Origin: Streptococcus sanguinis SK49
GTDB taxonomy: Bacteria; Bacillota; Bacilli; Lactobacillales; Streptococcaceae
Length of the DNA stretch: 64,000 nt
Direction of reading: 5' to 3'
NCBI RefSeq assembly: GCF_000212815.1
Contig: NZ_GL890985.1
Location: forward strand, 1,234,550 to 1,298,549
Both the position numbers and the translations under genes were made by a program. A model generated the notes under the pieces. That model ran no database searches and was not told the DNA's origin. It worked only from the letters and a program-made list of their open reading frames with translations. Of this stretch, positions 1-7,542 are shown piece by piece; position 1 is the first letter of the stretch, and the number at the start of each line of letters is the position of its first letter.

Positions 1-552
1 GAGGATAATAATCAAAGCCAGCGCAATGATAATCAGAGTAAAGAAGAGGTCATAGCTAGGCAGTATAAAGCCAACTAGAGGAAAGAGCAGCGCCGACAGG
101 ATAGCGATGACTGCTGAGAGCACACTTGCCAAAGAAATCATACTTCCCAGATAGAGGATGCTGGCAAAGATGACAATCAGATAAACAAAGAAGGCAGGTG
201 AGAAGCCCAGAACAACCCCTGCACTGGTTGCCACAGCTTTGCCCCCATTAAAGCCAGCAAAGATAGGAAAGGTATGGCCAATCACAGCCAAGAGGCCAAA
301 GACAAGCGGCGAAACTCCCTCAATATGCAAAAAGAAAGGCAGCAGGGTCGCTGCAGTTCCTTTGAGAAAGTCGATCGCAAAAGTAGCCGTCCCCGCGGTC
401 TTTCCCAAAATGCGGAAAGTATTGGTCGTTCCGGTATTGCCGCTGCCGTATTCTCGCAGGTTCTTCTTAAAGAAAATTTGCCCAATCCAAAGCCCAGTCG
501 GAATAGAGCCCAGTAAATATGCTAGTATTAATCCAATTATCGTGTTCATCAT
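1..552 (-). CDS. plsY: Acyl-phosphate:glycerol-3-phosphate acyltransferase PlsY (3' part outside the window)
   Basis: Integral membrane enzyme that moves the acyl group of acyl-phosphate to glycerol-3-phosphate, the first acylation of phospholipid synthesis. The translated minus strand starts [19 protein letters not shown] and carries the PlsY signatures [12 protein letters not shown] (about residues 36-47) and [16 protein letters not shown], with hydrophobic segments between them. Two adjacent ATG codons exist at the start; the outer one is used here. About 184 codons are visible, and the C-terminal tail runs off the window's left edge. It diverges from parE across about 190 bp, a common streptococcal arrangement. 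Confidence 0.95.
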   Translation of the reverse strand, partial: MMNTIIGLILAYLLGSIPTGLWIGQIFFKKNLREYGSGNTGTTNTFRILGKTAGTATFAIDFLKGTAATLLPFFLHIEGVSPLVFGLLAVIGHTFPIFAGFNGGKAVATSAGVVLGFSPAFFVYLIVIFASILYLGSMISLASVLSAVIAILSALLFPLVGFILPSYDLFFTLIIIALALIIIL

Positions 553-558
553 GATTTT

Positions 559-586
559 ATTATACCATTATTTCGCTTTCTTACAA
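559..586 (-). promoter_or_regulatory. Predicted plsY promoter
   Basis: On the minus strand TTGTAA and TATAAT are separated by 16 bp, with the -10 only a few bases upstream of the plsY start. Motif match only. Confidence 0.45.
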
Positions 587-685
587 TAGAAAAGGATAGA
601 ATTTATAGCTGGAAATGTCTACTCGGATATTGGATTCTTTTTCGTGTGAAATCAGTCCTCATCAGCAGTTTTTTCAAAAAAATCT

Positions 686-714
686 TTGCAATATTTGCCA
701 AAAACTTGTAAGAT
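686..714 (+). promoter_or_regulatory. Predicted parE promoter
   Basis: TTGCAA and TAAGAT with a 17-bp spacer lie about 28 bp upstream of the parE start. A clear Shine-Dalgarno sequence (aggagg) follows at 732-737. Confidence 0.55.
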
Positions 715-742
715 AGAAAAGATGAATCATTAGGAGGTTCTT

Positions 743-2686
743 GTGGCAAAAAAGGAAATCAATATTAACAATTATAATGACGATGCCATTCAGGTATTAG
801 AAGGGTTGGATGCAGTCCGTAAACGTCCAGGGATGTATATCGGCTCAACCGACGGAGCGGGACTCCACCATCTGGTCTGGGAGATTGTGGACAATGCTGT
901 CGATGAAGCCCTGTCAGGCTTCGGTGACCGGATCGATGTGACAATCAACAAGGACGGCAGTCTGACCGTCGCAGACCACGGACGCGGGATGCCAGTCGGC
1001 AAGCACGCTATGGGCATTCCCACGGTTGAGGTCATCTTCACCGTTCTCCACGCTGGTGGTAAGTTCGGTCAAGGTGGTTATAAGACCTCAGGTGGTCTCC
1101 ACGGTGTAGGCTCCTCTGTTGTCAATGCCCTGTCTAGCTGGCTGGAAGTGGAAATCACACGGGATGGGACTGTTTACAAGCAGCGCTTTGAAAATGGCGG
1201 AAAACCAGTCACCACACTCAAGAAAATTGGCACGGCACCTAAGTCCAAGTCTGGGACTAAAGTGACCTTCATGCCAGACGATACGATTTTTTCAACGACT
1301 GATTTTAAGTATAACACTATTGCCGAGCGGCTTAAGGAATCAGCCTTCCTGCTCAAGAATGTCCGCCTGTCACTGACCGATGCGCGGACTGGCGAAGAAG
1401 TAGAGTTTCACTATGAAAACGGGGTTGAAGACTTTGTCAGCTATCTCAATGAAGACAAGGAAACCCTGACTCCTGTCCTCTATTTCGAGGGCGAGGAGAG
1501 CGGCTTCCAAGTCCAAGTGGCTCTCCAGTACAACGACGGCTACGCCGATAATATCCTGTCCTTTGTCAATAACGTCCGCACCAAGGACGGCGGTACCCAC
1601 GAGACGGGGCTCAAGACCGCAATTACCAAGGCCATGAACGACTATGCCAGAAAGACCGGCCTGCTCAAGGAAAAGGACAAGAATCTGGAAGGATCGGACT
1701 ACCGCGAAGGTTTGGCTGCTGTCCTGTCCATCCTGGTCCCTGAGTCGCACCTGCAGTTTGAAGGCCAGACCAAGGACAAGCTGGGCAGCCCTTTGGCTCG
1801 TCCGGCCGTAGACTCCATCGTCTCTGAGAAGCTGACTTTCTTCCTCTTGGAAAATGGTGAGCTGGCTTCTAACCTTATCCGCAAGGCTATCAAGGCCAGA
1901 GACGCTAGGGAAGCAGCCCGCAAGGCGCGTGACGAAAGCCGAAACGGCAAGAAAAATAAAAAAGATAAGGGCTTGCTGTCTGGTAAGCTGACTCCGGCCC
2001 AGTCCAAGAACCCAGCCAAGAACGAACTCTATCTGGTCGAGGGAGACTCTGCCGGTGGCTCTGCCAAGCAAGGCCGTGACCGTAAGTTCCAAGCCATACT
2101 GCCCCTGCGCGGTAAAGTTATCAATACCGCCAAGGCTAAGATGGCCGATATTCTCAAGAACGAAGAAATTAACACCATGATCTACACGATTGGAGCGGGT
2201 GTTGGGACAGACTTTACCCTTGAGGATGCCAACTATGACAAGATTATCATCATGACCGATGCGGACACTGACGGTGCCCATATCCAGACCTTGCTGCTGA
2301 CCTTTTTCTATCGCTATATGCGCCCGCTGGTCGAGGCTGGCCGCGTCTATATCGCCCTACCGCCTCTCTACAAGATGTCCAAGGGCAAGGGCAAGAGCGA
2401 AGTCGTTGAGTATGCCTGGACCGATGGCGAGCTGGATGACCTGCGCCGCAAGTTTGGCAAGGGTGCCATGCTTCAGCGCTACAAGGGGCTTGGTGAAATG
2501 AACGCTGACCAACTCTGGGAGACGACCATGAATCCCGACACCCGCACCCTCATCCGTGTCACTATCGAAGACCTGGCCCGCGCCGAACGCCGTGTCAATG
2601 TCCTCATGGGTGACAAGGTCGAACCACGCCGCAAGTGGATTGAGGATAATGTCAAGTTTACGCTTGAGGAGAGTGGGGTGTTTTGA
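743..2686 (+). CDS. parE: DNA topoisomerase IV subunit B
   Basis: ATPase subunit of topoisomerase IV, which decatenates daughter chromosomes together with ParC. The 647-aa protein has the GHKL ATPase motifs (DNAVDEAL, GRGMPV and the glycine-rich GGLHGVGSSVVNAL lid), then the TOPRIM motifs EGDSAGGSA and MTDADTDGAH, and the PLRGKVIN segment. Length is normal. The start is GTG, chosen for the aggagg six bases upstream. In many streptococci parC follows closely; here accessory genes lie between the two. Confidence 0.98.
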   Translation: MAKKEININNYNDDAIQVLEGLDAVRKRPGMYIGSTDGAGLHHLVWEIVDNAVDEALSGFGDRIDVTINKDGSLTVADHGRGMPVGKHAMGIPTVEVIFTVLHAGGKFGQGGYKTSGGLHGVGSSVVNALSSWLEVEITRDGTVYKQRFENGGKPVTTLKKIGTAPKSKSGTKVTFMPDDTIFSTTDFKYNTIAERLKESAFLLKNVRLSLTDARTGEEVEFHYENGVEDFVSYLNEDKETLTPVLYFEGEESGFQVQVALQYNDGYADNILSFVNNVRTKDGGTHETGLKTAITKAMNDYARKTGLLKEKDKNLEGSDYREGLAAVLSILVPESHLQFEGQTKDKLGSPLARPAVDSIVSEKLTFFLLENGELASNLIRKAIKARDAREAARKARDESRNGKKNKKDKGLLSGKLTPAQSKNPAKNELYLVEGDSAGGSAKQGRDRKFQAILPLRGKVINTAKAKMADILKNEEINTMIYTIGAGVGTDFTLEDANYDKIIIMTDADTDGAHIQTLLLTFFYRYMRPLVEAGRVYIALPPLYKMSKGKGKSEVVEYAWTDGELDDLRRKFGKGAMLQRYKGLGEMNADQLWETTMNPDTRTLIRVTIEDLARAERRVNVLMGDKVEPRRKWIEDNVKFTLEESGVF

Positions 2687-2707
2687 AAATTGAGGAATAA
2701 ACAATTT

Positions 2708-3172
2708 ATGATAACTGAATTGAAAAAAATAGCTATGAAATTTAGAAAAGCTGTTGAAAAAGCAATTCAGACAGAAGAGATTATTGATCATACTCTAGTG
2801 AAATTTCCTGAAGGATGCTGCAGTTTTGTAAGTGAATACCTTCAGAGGTATTTATATGAACATGGAATCGAATCATTATATGTTTCTGGCGAATATGGTT
2901 CTGGATGGGAAGGGGATTCTCATGCTTGGTTAGTCGCCTACGAAGATATAATTGTTGATATTACAGGAGATCAGTATCAAGATAACGAAGGGGAACTCTT
3001 TTATGATATTCCGGTGTATGTCGGCGAAGAGGATGGGTTTCATAAATTATTTAAATACAATGGCCCACCGATTTCATATCCTGAGCAAGAAATAAATGAT
3101 TCTCGTAATAGTCGTTTAAAAGAAAAGAAAAACAAAAATTACAATATAATTTTGAAATACATTCAAAATTAG
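2708..3172 (+). CDS. Transglutaminase-like (Cys-His-Asp) protein of unknown function
   Basis: Unnamed 154-aa soluble protein. It has a cysteine in a FPEGCCSFVSEYL context (Cys37/38), SHAWLV (His72) and VDITGDQY (Asp84/Asp88). That order and spacing resemble the papain/transglutaminase fold seen in small bacterial proteins with HAWL and DITADQF motifs, so a thiol enzyme is inferred, not shown. No signal peptide is visible and the C-terminus is Lys/Asn rich. The ATG is chosen because gagg lies about 12 bases upstream; an in-frame TTG at 2690 is less likely. It starts 21 bases after parE and has a visibly lower GC content, consistent with an acquired gene. It probably pairs with the nuclease-like gene downstream. 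Confidence 0.6.
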   Translation: MITELKKIAMKFRKAVEKAIQTEEIIDHTLVKFPEGCCSFVSEYLQRYLYEHGIESLYVSGEYGSGWEGDSHAWLVAYEDIIVDITGDQYQDNEGELFYDIPVYVGEEDGFHKLFKYNGPPISYPEQEINDSRNSRLKEKKNKNYNIILKYIQN

Positions 3173-3201
3173 AGTTTTGGACTGTGAAAAGGAGAAATCT
3201 T

Positions 3202-4026
3202 ATGAAAGATTCAGATGTTCTGACTAGACTTGGATTGAAAGATAAGGGCGAATTGGTCTCTTTGTTAGAAAATAGTGGGTTAAACGAAAGATTGTTTAGA
3301 CTTGCTTCTGTTAATAGAGAAACACATTCTATTAAGTTAGAATTTTGTGAATCAGGATGTTACTTTAAAATAGTACAAGGTGATGTAAGGGATATATCGG
3401 AAGTTACTGAAGAAAGTACAAATGTTCATAGAAAGGGCTGGTCTTGTATTTTAGAATCCTCTACGGAGGAAATAAACTTTAAAAAAACCCCTAAACCAAT
3501 CGGATTCCCTAAATCAAACTGCAGAGTAGAAATGGATAAAGTAAAAGTCTGGTATTTTCATAAGGGGCATATATTGGGAAGAGGAGTTTCTAAGTATGTA
3601 TCCAGATGTTGTTATTTTAGTAATGATTCAGAGGAGAATTTCGGGGGCTTAAATCGAGAGTTAATTGATAACATAAATACAAATTTATTTACGCAATTTG
3701 CAAGTGCAAATTACCAAATAGGCTCTTCAACAAGAAAGAGTCAGGCTTATTTTGAAAGAGAAGTTGAGAATTTTTTTAAGGCTAGCGAAAATGGAGTGAT
3801 TTTCTATGAAGTAAAGGCCATTTATAAAAAATCAGAAGATTCAATAGATAAATATCCTATTGGAACGGAAATTTTTTATACAACTTTAGGTAATAATAGC
3901 AGAGAAGAATCTATAGAGCAGCATGTTTTTATCCCCAATTGTGATGTCTATTTTGACTTATCTGGTTTGGGCGTCAGTTATAAACAGTTTTATAAACATG
4001 GATATGATGAAATATTCCAAGAATAA
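3202..4026 (+). CDS. EndA-like beta-beta-alpha-metal nuclease domain protein
   Basis: This 274-aa protein has an N-terminal region of unknown fold and a C-terminal half resembling DNA/RNA non-specific endonucleases of the EndA type (Endonuclea_NS_2). The diagnostic stretch is HKGHILGR (His123 as candidate general base), followed by NLFTQFASAN (Asn161, Gln165, Asn170) and FEREVENFF (Glu185), then a strand with EVKAIY. In known members the equivalent His and Asn hold and activate a metal-bound water. There is no signal peptide or membrane anchor, unlike EndA, so a cytoplasmic or otherwise delivered nuclease is possible. The start at 3202 follows aaaaggag with 7-base spacing. It is AT-rich like its upstream neighbour. 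The assignment is by motif reading only. Confidence 0.6.
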   Translation: MKDSDVLTRLGLKDKGELVSLLENSGLNERLFRLASVNRETHSIKLEFCESGCYFKIVQGDVRDISEVTEESTNVHRKGWSCILESSTEEINFKKTPKPIGFPKSNCRVEMDKVKVWYFHKGHILGRGVSKYVSRCCYFSNDSEENFGGLNRELIDNINTNLFTQFASANYQIGSSTRKSQAYFEREVENFFKASENGVIFYEVKAIYKKSEDSIDKYPIGTEIFYTTLGNNSREESIEQHVFIPNCDVYFDLSGLGVSYKQFYKHGYDEIFQE

Positions 4027-4029
4027 TAT

Positions 4030-4117
4030 CTCGCCAGAGCTTAAGTGAGACCGTCAGATTTTCTGATGGAGTGTTTTGGAGCAAATTCTGTTTGGTAGAA
4101 AATCTGGCGAGTGTTTT
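4030..4117 (+). terminator. Long inverted repeat ending in a T-run after the nuclease gene
   Basis: CTCGCCAGA at 4030-4038 pairs with TCTGGCGAG at 4103-4111 and is followed by gtTTTTTT. A second hairpin (4051-4069, TCAGA/TCTGA) lies in the loop. It could be a terminator with a structured loop or the remains of a mobile palindrome. Confidence 0.45.
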
Positions 4118-4170
4118 TTGAGTAAAAGACGAACGTTTGTTTTTCTGGTGAGCAGTTTTTAAGCAAAAAA

Positions 4171-4193
4171 CTTTTTCTGAAAATCAGAAAAGG
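4171..4193. repeat. Short hairpin upstream of the DUF6261 gene
   Basis: CTTTTTCTGA and TCAGAAAAGG face each other across a 3-base loop, about 50 bp before the next start codon. Role unknown. Confidence 0.35.
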
Positions 4194-4244
4194 TAAAAAG
4201 GGAATTAAAGTTAAAATAAATAAAAAATTTAGGAGATTATAAAA

Positions 4245-4988
4245 ATGAAAAAATTTTATGGAATTACTAGTGTAGATGTTCAGACTTTAGAAAACAACGA
4301 ATTTTTCCAGCTCATGTCCGAGAGTCGGAGTGAGGTTGCGGCATTTATCAAGGAAAATAAGGTGGATGGCATTTACACGACCAAGCTGGATGAGATGGAC
4401 AAACTTCTGGAACAGCTGCAGGGCGGGCTTCATCAGACCAAGTCCAGCAAGCTGGTGGCTAGTTTGGATCAGGCTGACCGCGAGCGCGATGATGCCTTGG
4501 GCACGCTCCAATCTTTAGTTCGGGCCTTTGCAAGGGTCAAGGATGCAGCGACCAAGGAAGCTTATGAGACCCTGTCTCAGCTTCTGAAAAACTACACCGG
4601 TCTAGCTGCGACTAGCTTGGAAAAGGAGACCGAGGGCATCAACCACTTGCTCCAAGAGCTGAAAAAGCCGGCCTACCAGACAGCGCTGGCTAAGCTTCAT
4701 CTGGAAGCCCATGTCGACAGTCTGGCTGCTGCTCAGAAGGTCTTTGAAAAGAACTACAAGGAGCGCCTGACTGAACTCAAGGGCAAGACACCGAGCCAGA
4801 ATAAGAACGTACGCCTCAAGCTGCAAGAAATCTATGATTTTCTAGTGGATTTCACTGCAATCATTGCCTACGCTTATCCTGAAAGAACTCACGTGGTCAA
4901 TCTCCGCGACCACCTCAACACTATCCGCAGCCGCTACAAAAAACGTAAACCTACTAAGAAGGTGAAAGAAGAAATAGTAACAGCATAA
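4245..4988 (+). CDS. DUF6261 family protein
   Basis: A 247-aa protein of unknown function that I match to the DUF6261 family by its N-terminus (MKKFYGITSVDVQTLE) and overall alpha-helical make-up. It is rich in Ala, Leu, Glu and Lys, has no transmembrane segment, and ends in a basic tail (SRYKKRKPTKKVKEE), giving the look of a helical bundle or coiled coil. The GC content is higher than in the two genes upstream, so it was probably not acquired with them. A Shine-Dalgarno sequence (aggag) precedes the ATG. A small lipoprotein gene follows 15 bp later, possibly in one transcript. Confidence 0.65.
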   Translation: MKKFYGITSVDVQTLENNEFFQLMSESRSEVAAFIKENKVDGIYTTKLDEMDKLLEQLQGGLHQTKSSKLVASLDQADRERDDALGTLQSLVRAFARVKDAATKEAYETLSQLLKNYTGLAATSLEKETEGINHLLQELKKPAYQTALAKLHLEAHVDSLAAAQKVFEKNYKERLTELKGKTPSQNKNVRLKLQEIYDFLVDFTAIIAYAYPERTHVVNLRDHLNTIRSRYKKRKPTKKVKEEIVTA

Positions 4989-5003
4989 TAAAGGAGTAAA
5001 ACT

Positions 5004-5354
5004 ATGAAAAAAATCTACACACTTACATTACTTGCATTTTCAGCATTTATTTTAACCGCTTGCTCTTCGCAGGAAGCTTGGCTTAATGGTACTTGGAAGA
5101 GTGACAAAACTAAACAAACCTATGTTTTTGAAGAAAAGCAAAGCAAATGGACCATTTTAAATGGTAAGGAAAAACTTGCTGAAAAAGGTGAAGTACAAGA
5201 TAAAAAAGGCGATCAATTCATTATTGTTGATGCTAACGGTAATCGTCATCAGATAAAAAAAGTTGATGAAAATACTATTGAGTATCAGCCTTTTACATCT
5301 GATGGCATTTCTGCAACCAATGGAGAAAGTTTTAAATTAAAAAAGGAAAAGTAG
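5004..5354 (+). CDS. Small putative lipoprotein
   Basis: This 116-aa precursor has a short basic N-terminus, a hydrophobic stretch and the lipobox LTAC (Cys20), so it should be lipidated and held on the outer face of the membrane. The mature part is Lys-rich and begins SSQEAWLNGTWKSD, recalling small streptococcal lipoproteins with a beta-rich fold that reports how much of something is bound (GTWKSD, FEEKQSKW). No enzymatic motif is visible. A good SD (aaaggag) lies before the ATG. Function unknown. Confidence 0.75.
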   Translation: MKKIYTLTLLAFSAFILTACSSQEAWLNGTWKSDKTKQTYVFEEKQSKWTILNGKEKLAEKGEVQDKKGDQFIIVDANGNRHQIKKVDENTIEYQPFTSDGISATNGESFKLKKEK

Positions 5355-5393
5355 AATTATTCTGTTTGTTTGAGTTTTCAAAGGAGTGATTAG

Positions 5394-5930
5394 ATGACAA
5401 TGCTTGAAACTGACCGTCTCATCTTGCGAGACTTGCAGGAATCAGATTTGCCGGCTTTGATTGCTCTGAATCAGGATCCAAAGGTCATGCAGTATTTCCC
5501 AAAGCCATATAATCAAGCGGAGTCCTTGCGGCTTTATCAGGGGATTCAAGATGAAGTTAAGGCTTATGGCTACAGTCTTTGGGCTGTTGAAGAAAAGTCC
5601 AGTCAGGAGTTCATCGGCTTGGTAGGTCTGCACCATTCGGATTTGCGGATTTTTGCTGGAAAAGAAGCTGTAGAAATCGGCTGGCGTCTGCGAAAAGAGT
5701 TTTGGAATCGTGGTTATGCAACGGAGGCTGCCCAAGCCTGTCTAGACTTTGCTTTTCAGCAAGCTGGCTTATCAGAAGTTTACTCTTTTACATCCTTACT
5801 CAATCTCCCTTCGCAAAAAGTCATGCAAAAGCTAGGTATGGAATTTGTCAAAGAATTTGATAATGAAAAAGTTCCAGCTGACAGTCCGCTTTATAGACAT
5901 GTCCTCTATAAAATCAAAAATCTTCACTAA
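5394..5930 (+). CDS. GNAT family N-acetyltransferase (RimJ/RimL-like)
   Basis: This 178-aa protein starts METDRLILRDL-like (MTMLETDRLILRDL), as is typical of RimJ/RimL-type acetyltransferases that transfer acetyl from acetyl-CoA to an amine. The acetyl-CoA binding region is recognisable around EIGWRLRKEFWNRGYATEAA, with the usual R/Q-x-x-G-x-A pattern, and NLPSQKVMQKLGMEF near the C-terminus. The substrate cannot be told. An aaaggag SD supports the first ATG; a second ATG is two codons in. The next gene begins 16 bp downstream. Confidence 0.9.
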   Translation: MTMLETDRLILRDLQESDLPALIALNQDPKVMQYFPKPYNQAESLRLYQGIQDEVKAYGYSLWAVEEKSSQEFIGLVGLHHSDLRIFAGKEAVEIGWRLRKEFWNRGYATEAAQACLDFAFQQAGLSEVYSFTSLLNLPSQKVMQKLGMEFVKEFDNEKVPADSPLYRHVLYKIKNLH

Positions 5931-5946
5931 TAAGGTAGGTATTCCT

Positions 5947-6759
5947 ATGAGAACTGAAACCGAGATGTTTGATGTGATTTTGCAAACCGCAAAAGTGCTA
6001 CAGGTTGACGCTGTTGCTATGTCCGGCTCGCGGACAAATCCAAAGGCTCCCAAAGACGAGTTCCAAGACTATGATGTGATCTACGTTGTGGAGGATTTGG
6101 ATGGTCTGGTGGCTGACCTTGCTTGGTTGGAAATGTTTGGCGAGCGCATGATTGAGCAGCATGTCCTACTAGACCATCGCCGCCTCTATCTCATGCTCTT
6201 TGAAGATGGTAATCGGATAGATTTGACCCTCTGCCCTAAAGAGCACATCAAAGAGTGGGTGGATAGCGAAGCGGATTTCACGGTGCTGGATGACTCGCAG
6301 GGGCTGTTTGCTCCTTATGCACCGACACCCAAGCGCTATTGGACGGCACCAGCCAGTGTGACTGACTTTGACAAATCCTGCAATGAGTTCTGGTGGGTGT
6401 CAGCTTATGTAGTCAAAGGCATTCATCGGAACCACCTGGTCTATGCGACGGATCATCTGTATGGAATCTGTCAGCAAGAATTGCTCAAGCTTTTAGCTTG
6501 GCAAGTGGCAGCAGATAAGGGTACGGTCGATGTTGGCAAGAACTACAAGTATCTCTTTCAGCATTTGCCTGCTGAGAAAGAGAAAGAATTTACAGTCTTG
6601 CTTGATTTTTCTGACCAGAAAAAAATCACCAAGTCTCTCTTAGCTACCATGCACTTTTTCCACAAAGAGGCACAAGCTTTCTCTCTCAAAACCGGCTTCC
6701 ACTATGACAAAGAAACCGCAGAGAAGATACTTGAGTATGCTGAGGAGAAGTTGAAATAG
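5947..6759 (+). CDS. AadE-like aminoglycoside 6-adenylyltransferase family protein
   Basis: A 270-aa nucleotidyltransferase of the streptomycin 6-adenylyltransferase (ANT(6)) family. The N-terminal MRTETEMFDVIL and the SGSRTNPKAPKDEFQDYDV block, with the Gly-Ser followed by Asp-x-Asp-type metal ligands, are characteristic, as is RIDLTLCP. Family members adenylylate streptomycin, but chromosomal homologues often have unknown substrates, so resistance should not be assumed. The chosen start matches the family N-terminus; an in-frame start at 5845 would overlap the upstream acetyltransferase. Co-occurrence with a GNAT gene is reminiscent of a small modification cassette. Confidence 0.85.
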   Translation: MRTETEMFDVILQTAKVLQVDAVAMSGSRTNPKAPKDEFQDYDVIYVVEDLDGLVADLAWLEMFGERMIEQHVLLDHRRLYLMLFEDGNRIDLTLCPKEHIKEWVDSEADFTVLDDSQGLFAPYAPTPKRYWTAPASVTDFDKSCNEFWWVSAYVVKGIHRNHLVYATDHLYGICQQELLKLLAWQVAADKGTVDVGKNYKYLFQHLPAEKEKEFTVLLDFSDQKKITKSLLATMHFFHKEAQAFSLKTGFHYDKETAEKILEYAEEKLK

Positions 6760-6823
6760 TTTCAGAGACACTTGCAAGATGAACAAAATCTTTGGTTTAT
6801 AATAGTTATTGAGGTGAAATAGT

Positions 6824-7315
6824 ATGTTGGATTTTATGTTTGGAATATTTGCTATGTTATTCCCATTTCTTCCGATTGTGTCCATAATCTTATCAATATA
6901 TATTGCCTTACAAAATAATAAACTTGGCAAAAGATTTTATGGTTTATTTTTTCCTGTAATTATCACCATATGTAATATTTGGTTGTTTCCCGTAGATCGG
7001 ACAGATATGTTTCACGATGCTTTAAGGTTCTATTTTTTTCTAATTGATTTTTGTTTACCTATGCTCATTGCTTCCACGCTCTATCACTCAATACGCTTAT
7101 ATTATTTATACAAATCAATCAAGTGGAGAGTTTTCCCTATAAGTATCTGTTATTTTTTCGGTTTAATTTTTCATTATCTTAATACAATGCATTGGGAGGA
7201 GCTATTTCGAGGGCAAAAGTTTGTATTTGATATCTTGCTGATATCAACTGCTATAATTTCTTATTTACCTTGTCTATATTTGTACATACTTCAAAGAAGA
7301 AAGAACAATCCATAG
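6824..7315 (+). CDS. Hypothetical membrane protein
   Basis: A 163-aa hydrophobic protein with about four predicted membrane segments (roughly residues 5-28, 40-55, 65-85 and 105-155, the last being two helices). It ends in a basic tail QRRKNNP. No recognisable family. It is very AT-rich compared with parC downstream, which suggests an acquired gene. gaggtg lies upstream of the ATG. Likely the last gene of the accessory block between parE and parC. Confidence 0.6.
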   Translation: MLDFMFGIFAMLFPFLPIVSIILSIYIALQNNKLGKRFYGLFFPVIITICNIWLFPVDRTDMFHDALRFYFFLIDFCLPMLIASTLYHSIRLYYLYKSIKWRVFPISICYFFGLIFHYLNTMHWEELFRGQKFVFDILLISTAIISYLPCLYLYILQRRKNNP

Positions 7316-7436
7316 GGAATAGTTGCATTTGCTTAATCTAAATAAGTGTTTGTGAATGACTAAAATAATATCTAAAAATATTTTTCTTAAGTTCCAATTT
7401 TAATGTAAAAATCTACTCTACATTCTTTGAAAGGAG

Positions 7437-7540
7437 TTGAACACGCCCTAAATGGTGTGTGAATATGATAAATTTTCTTGCGAGCATCGCTCACAGCAAG
7501 AATTTCCTATTTTCACTTTGCATTTTACGGGTTTTGTATC
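7437..7540 (+). repeat. Copy D of a ~105-nt structured element, directly upstream of parC
   Basis: This stretch aligns with the three copies at 54976-55301: GTTGAAC at the left end, GATAAATT then a hairpin (CGAGC/GCTC with ATC loop), then TTTCCTATTTTC, and a right end ACGGGTTTTGTATC. The distance from GATA to the terminal GTATC is 67 nt, as in copies B and C. The outer helix is CCC/GGG here but GGG/CCC in copy C, a compensatory swap. The element ends two bases before the parC ATG, while the nearest Shine-Dalgarno sequence (aaaggag, 7430-7436) lies on its other side. Confidence 0.7.
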
Positions 7541-7542
7541 CT

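Noticed and set aside
1370..2281. A 303-codon open frame antisense to parE, and similar long antisense frames in coaB, topA and pdhA
   Set aside because: They lie fully inside conserved genes on the opposite strand, with no Shine-Dalgarno sequence or family resemblance; they follow from the codon pattern of the real gene.
5947..6759. AadE-like gene as proof of streptomycin resistance
   Set aside because: Family membership is clear, but chromosomal homologues often have no resistance phenotype and no mobile element surrounds it.
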